A stretch of 5,770 nucleotides of DNA from Chloroflexota bacterium. GTDB lineage: Bacteria; Chloroflexota; Anaerolineae; 4572-78; J111. Both the position numbers and the translations under genes were made by a program. The notes below the pieces were generated by a model, which searched no databases, had not been told where the DNA came from, and saw only the letters and a list, made by a program, of their open reading frames with translations. The DNA lies in assembly GCA_003695455.1 (NCBI GenBank), contig RFJF01000029.1, positions 1 to 5,770 on the forward strand, given 5' to 3'. Positions 4,670 through 5,770 of the stretch are shown piece by piece. How positions within the stretch are numbered: position 1 is the first letter of the stretch; each line of letters starts with the position of its first letter.

Positions 4670-5770
4670 CTACCCGATTTGTTGCCGGAACAGGCGGTAT
4701 CGTTCCTGCAAACCGGAATCGGGGGCAGGCCGGAAGATGCGCCCCCGGCCCGGTTTGGGCCATTTTTGCGGCTGCCCGGCGGCCAGCCAGGCGATGCCGC
4801 GCGCGGTGGCCTCGGTTTCTACCGGACGGTAAACCGGCAGTCCGCACAGGTTTGCCAGCCGCCGGCACAAGCCATCCAGCCGGGCCAGCCCGCCGCTAAT
4901 CTGAATCCGGCGCACTGGCTGCCCGGCATCCAGCATGGCTTGCAAATTGGCGTGCAGCAAAAAGAGGATACTTTCGACCACGGCCACGGCTTGCAGCGCG
5001 GGTTCATCGGCCCGGCCGATGAACTGCGGCGCGGGGCCTGCCGCCCACCACGGCGAACCCAGCCCGCCAATGCTGTTGAGGAACACCGGTGGACGTTCTA
5101 CCGTGGCCAGCCAACGCGGTAAATTTTGGGTGATGTCGGCAATGTGCCGGCGTTGGGCGGCGTAAGTCAGCGCCGCGCCCGCGCCGTTGACCGTGCCTTC
5201 CAGCAGATATTCGGCGGAAGTCTGGCTGCTGCTGGCCAGCCCGGCCAGCAAGTTGGGGTATGGAATTCGCGCTCCGCCGGTGAGCAGCAAAATGAAGGCG
5301 CCCGTGCCAATGTTGACCACGGCTGTATCTCGACGGGGTTTGCCCAGCGCAAAAATGGCCGAATTTTGATCGCCGTTGGCGGCGGTCAGCGGAATACCGG
5401 CGGCGGCAAGCGTGCCGTAGCGGTGCAGAATGGGGCAGCAGGCCGGCAGGGGTTCCGCCGGCACGCCGAACATCTCCAGCAGCCACGGGTCCCAGTCGCG
5501 GCTGTCCAGATTCCACAACTGGCTGCGCGAGGCGTTGGCGTGGTCAACCTTGCGCGGATGATCGCGCAGCAGGTGAAAAATGAGAAACGCGGCCAGCGGC
5601 CCAAAAGCAAGCGTTCCGGCGCGGTGAGCGCGGGCCACCGCCGGCACGTGTTCCAGATACCAGCGCAGTTTGCCCGCGCCGTAGTGGGGCGATAGTTTCA
5701 GCCCGGTTCGCTGTTTGACGGTGGCTGCCTGCGGGGAAAATTGCGCCAGCCAGTTGGCTACCCGCCGGTC
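4670..5770 (-). CDS. FGGY-family carbohydrate kinase, glycerol-kinase-like, N-terminus beyond right edge
   Basis: The last 366 residues of an FGGY kinase are visible; the family is usually about 500 residues, so roughly 130 N-terminal residues with the first phosphate-binding motif are missing. Numbering is from the edge. The TGLKLSPHYGAGKLRW segment is at 22-37 and NASR at 79-82. The catalytic Asp is in GDQ (D134). The second ATP-binding motif is NIGTGAF (153-159), and the C-terminal ATPase motif is SGG (292-294), followed by ETEATARG. The TGL.LSP, NASR and GTG.F pattern is closest to glycerol kinase. However, His29 stands where E. coli GlpK has the glycerol-contacting Tyr135. D134 and F159 match Asp245 and Phe270. 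The substrate is therefore probably a polyol or sugar, with glycerol likely but not certain. The gene ends at TAG 4672-4670, 75 bp before plsY. No hairpin terminator is evident after it, only a T8 run within the plsY promoter. Confidence 0.9.
   Translation of the reverse strand, partial: DRRVANWLAQFSPQAATVKQRTGLKLSPHYGAGKLRWYLEHVPAVARAHRAGTLAFGPLAAFLIFHLLRDHPRKVDHANASRSQLWNLDSRDWDPWLLEMFGVPAEPLPACCPILHRYGTLAAAGIPLTAANGDQNSAIFALGKPRRDTAVVNIGTGAFILLLTGGARIPYPNLLAGLASSSQTSAEYLLEGTVNGAGAALTYAAQRRHIADITQNLPRWLATVERPPVFLNSIGGLGSPWWAAGPAPQFIGRADEPALQAVAVVESILFLLHANLQAMLDAGQPVRRIQISGGLARLDGLCRRLANLCGLPVYRPVETEATARGIAWLAAGQPQKWPKPGRGRIFRPAPDSGLQERYRLFRQQIG

Noticed and set aside
4670..5695. Several plus-strand and second minus-strand frames over the FGGY kinase region
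   Set aside because: The minus-strand kinase frame carries TGL.LSP, GDQ, GTG and SGG motifs in order; the others have none and overlap it fully.
1..5770. CRISPR array, tRNA/rRNA, insertion sequence or prophage
   Set aside because: No regularly spaced repeats, cloverleaf sequences, transposase motifs or phage genes were seen on either strand.

Overview
The window is a compact stretch of bacterial chromosome in which every recognisable gene lies on the minus strand, so transcription runs from high to low coordinates. No tRNA, rRNA, CRISPR array, transposase or phage gene is visible. A YcbZ-type Lon-like protease, a bacterial deoxynucleoside kinase and a divergent PlsY, together with moderately high GC, fit a Chloroflexota (Anaerolineae-like) genome. 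That placement is an inference from protein flavour, not from a marker gene.

In order of transcription (right to left): (1) 5770-4670, an FGGY-family carbohydrate kinase most like glycerol kinase, with its N-terminus outside the window. (2) A 75-bp gap with a well-formed sigma70-type promoter, then a PlsY-family glycerol-3-phosphate acyltransferase (4594-3920). (3) A 74-bp gap filled largely by an 11-bp perfect dyad, then a PHP-domain phosphoesterase of the YciV/RNase AM type (3845-2956) broken by a single -1 frameshift in an A-rich tract. (4) A 316-bp intergenic region (2955-2640). It holds a second strong promoter, a possible 42-codon ORF, a GC-rich hairpin and a strong intrinsic terminator, all upstream of (5) a deoxyguanosine/deoxyadenosine-type deoxynucleoside kinase (2639-1992). 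(6) An intrinsic terminator, a short promoter region and (7) the first 622 codons of a Lon-like AAA+ protease, which runs off the left edge.

The kinase and PlsY could work in sequence if the kinase uses glycerol: it would make glycerol 3-phosphate, the PlsY acceptor, giving lysophosphatidate for membrane lipid synthesis. The PHP protein and the nucleoside kinase both concern nucleotide or RNA turnover and salvage. The Lon-like protease belongs to protein quality control and appears to be its own transcription unit.

The points most worth a second look are the frameshifted PHP gene, whose break lies beside a canonical slippery heptamer; a shared dyad, ATACAGR-N19-YCTGTAT, on both sides of that gene; and the promoter-to-terminator leader ahead of the nucleoside kinase, which could be an attenuator, a small RNA or a small-protein gene. 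No previously undescribed multi-gene system is evident.
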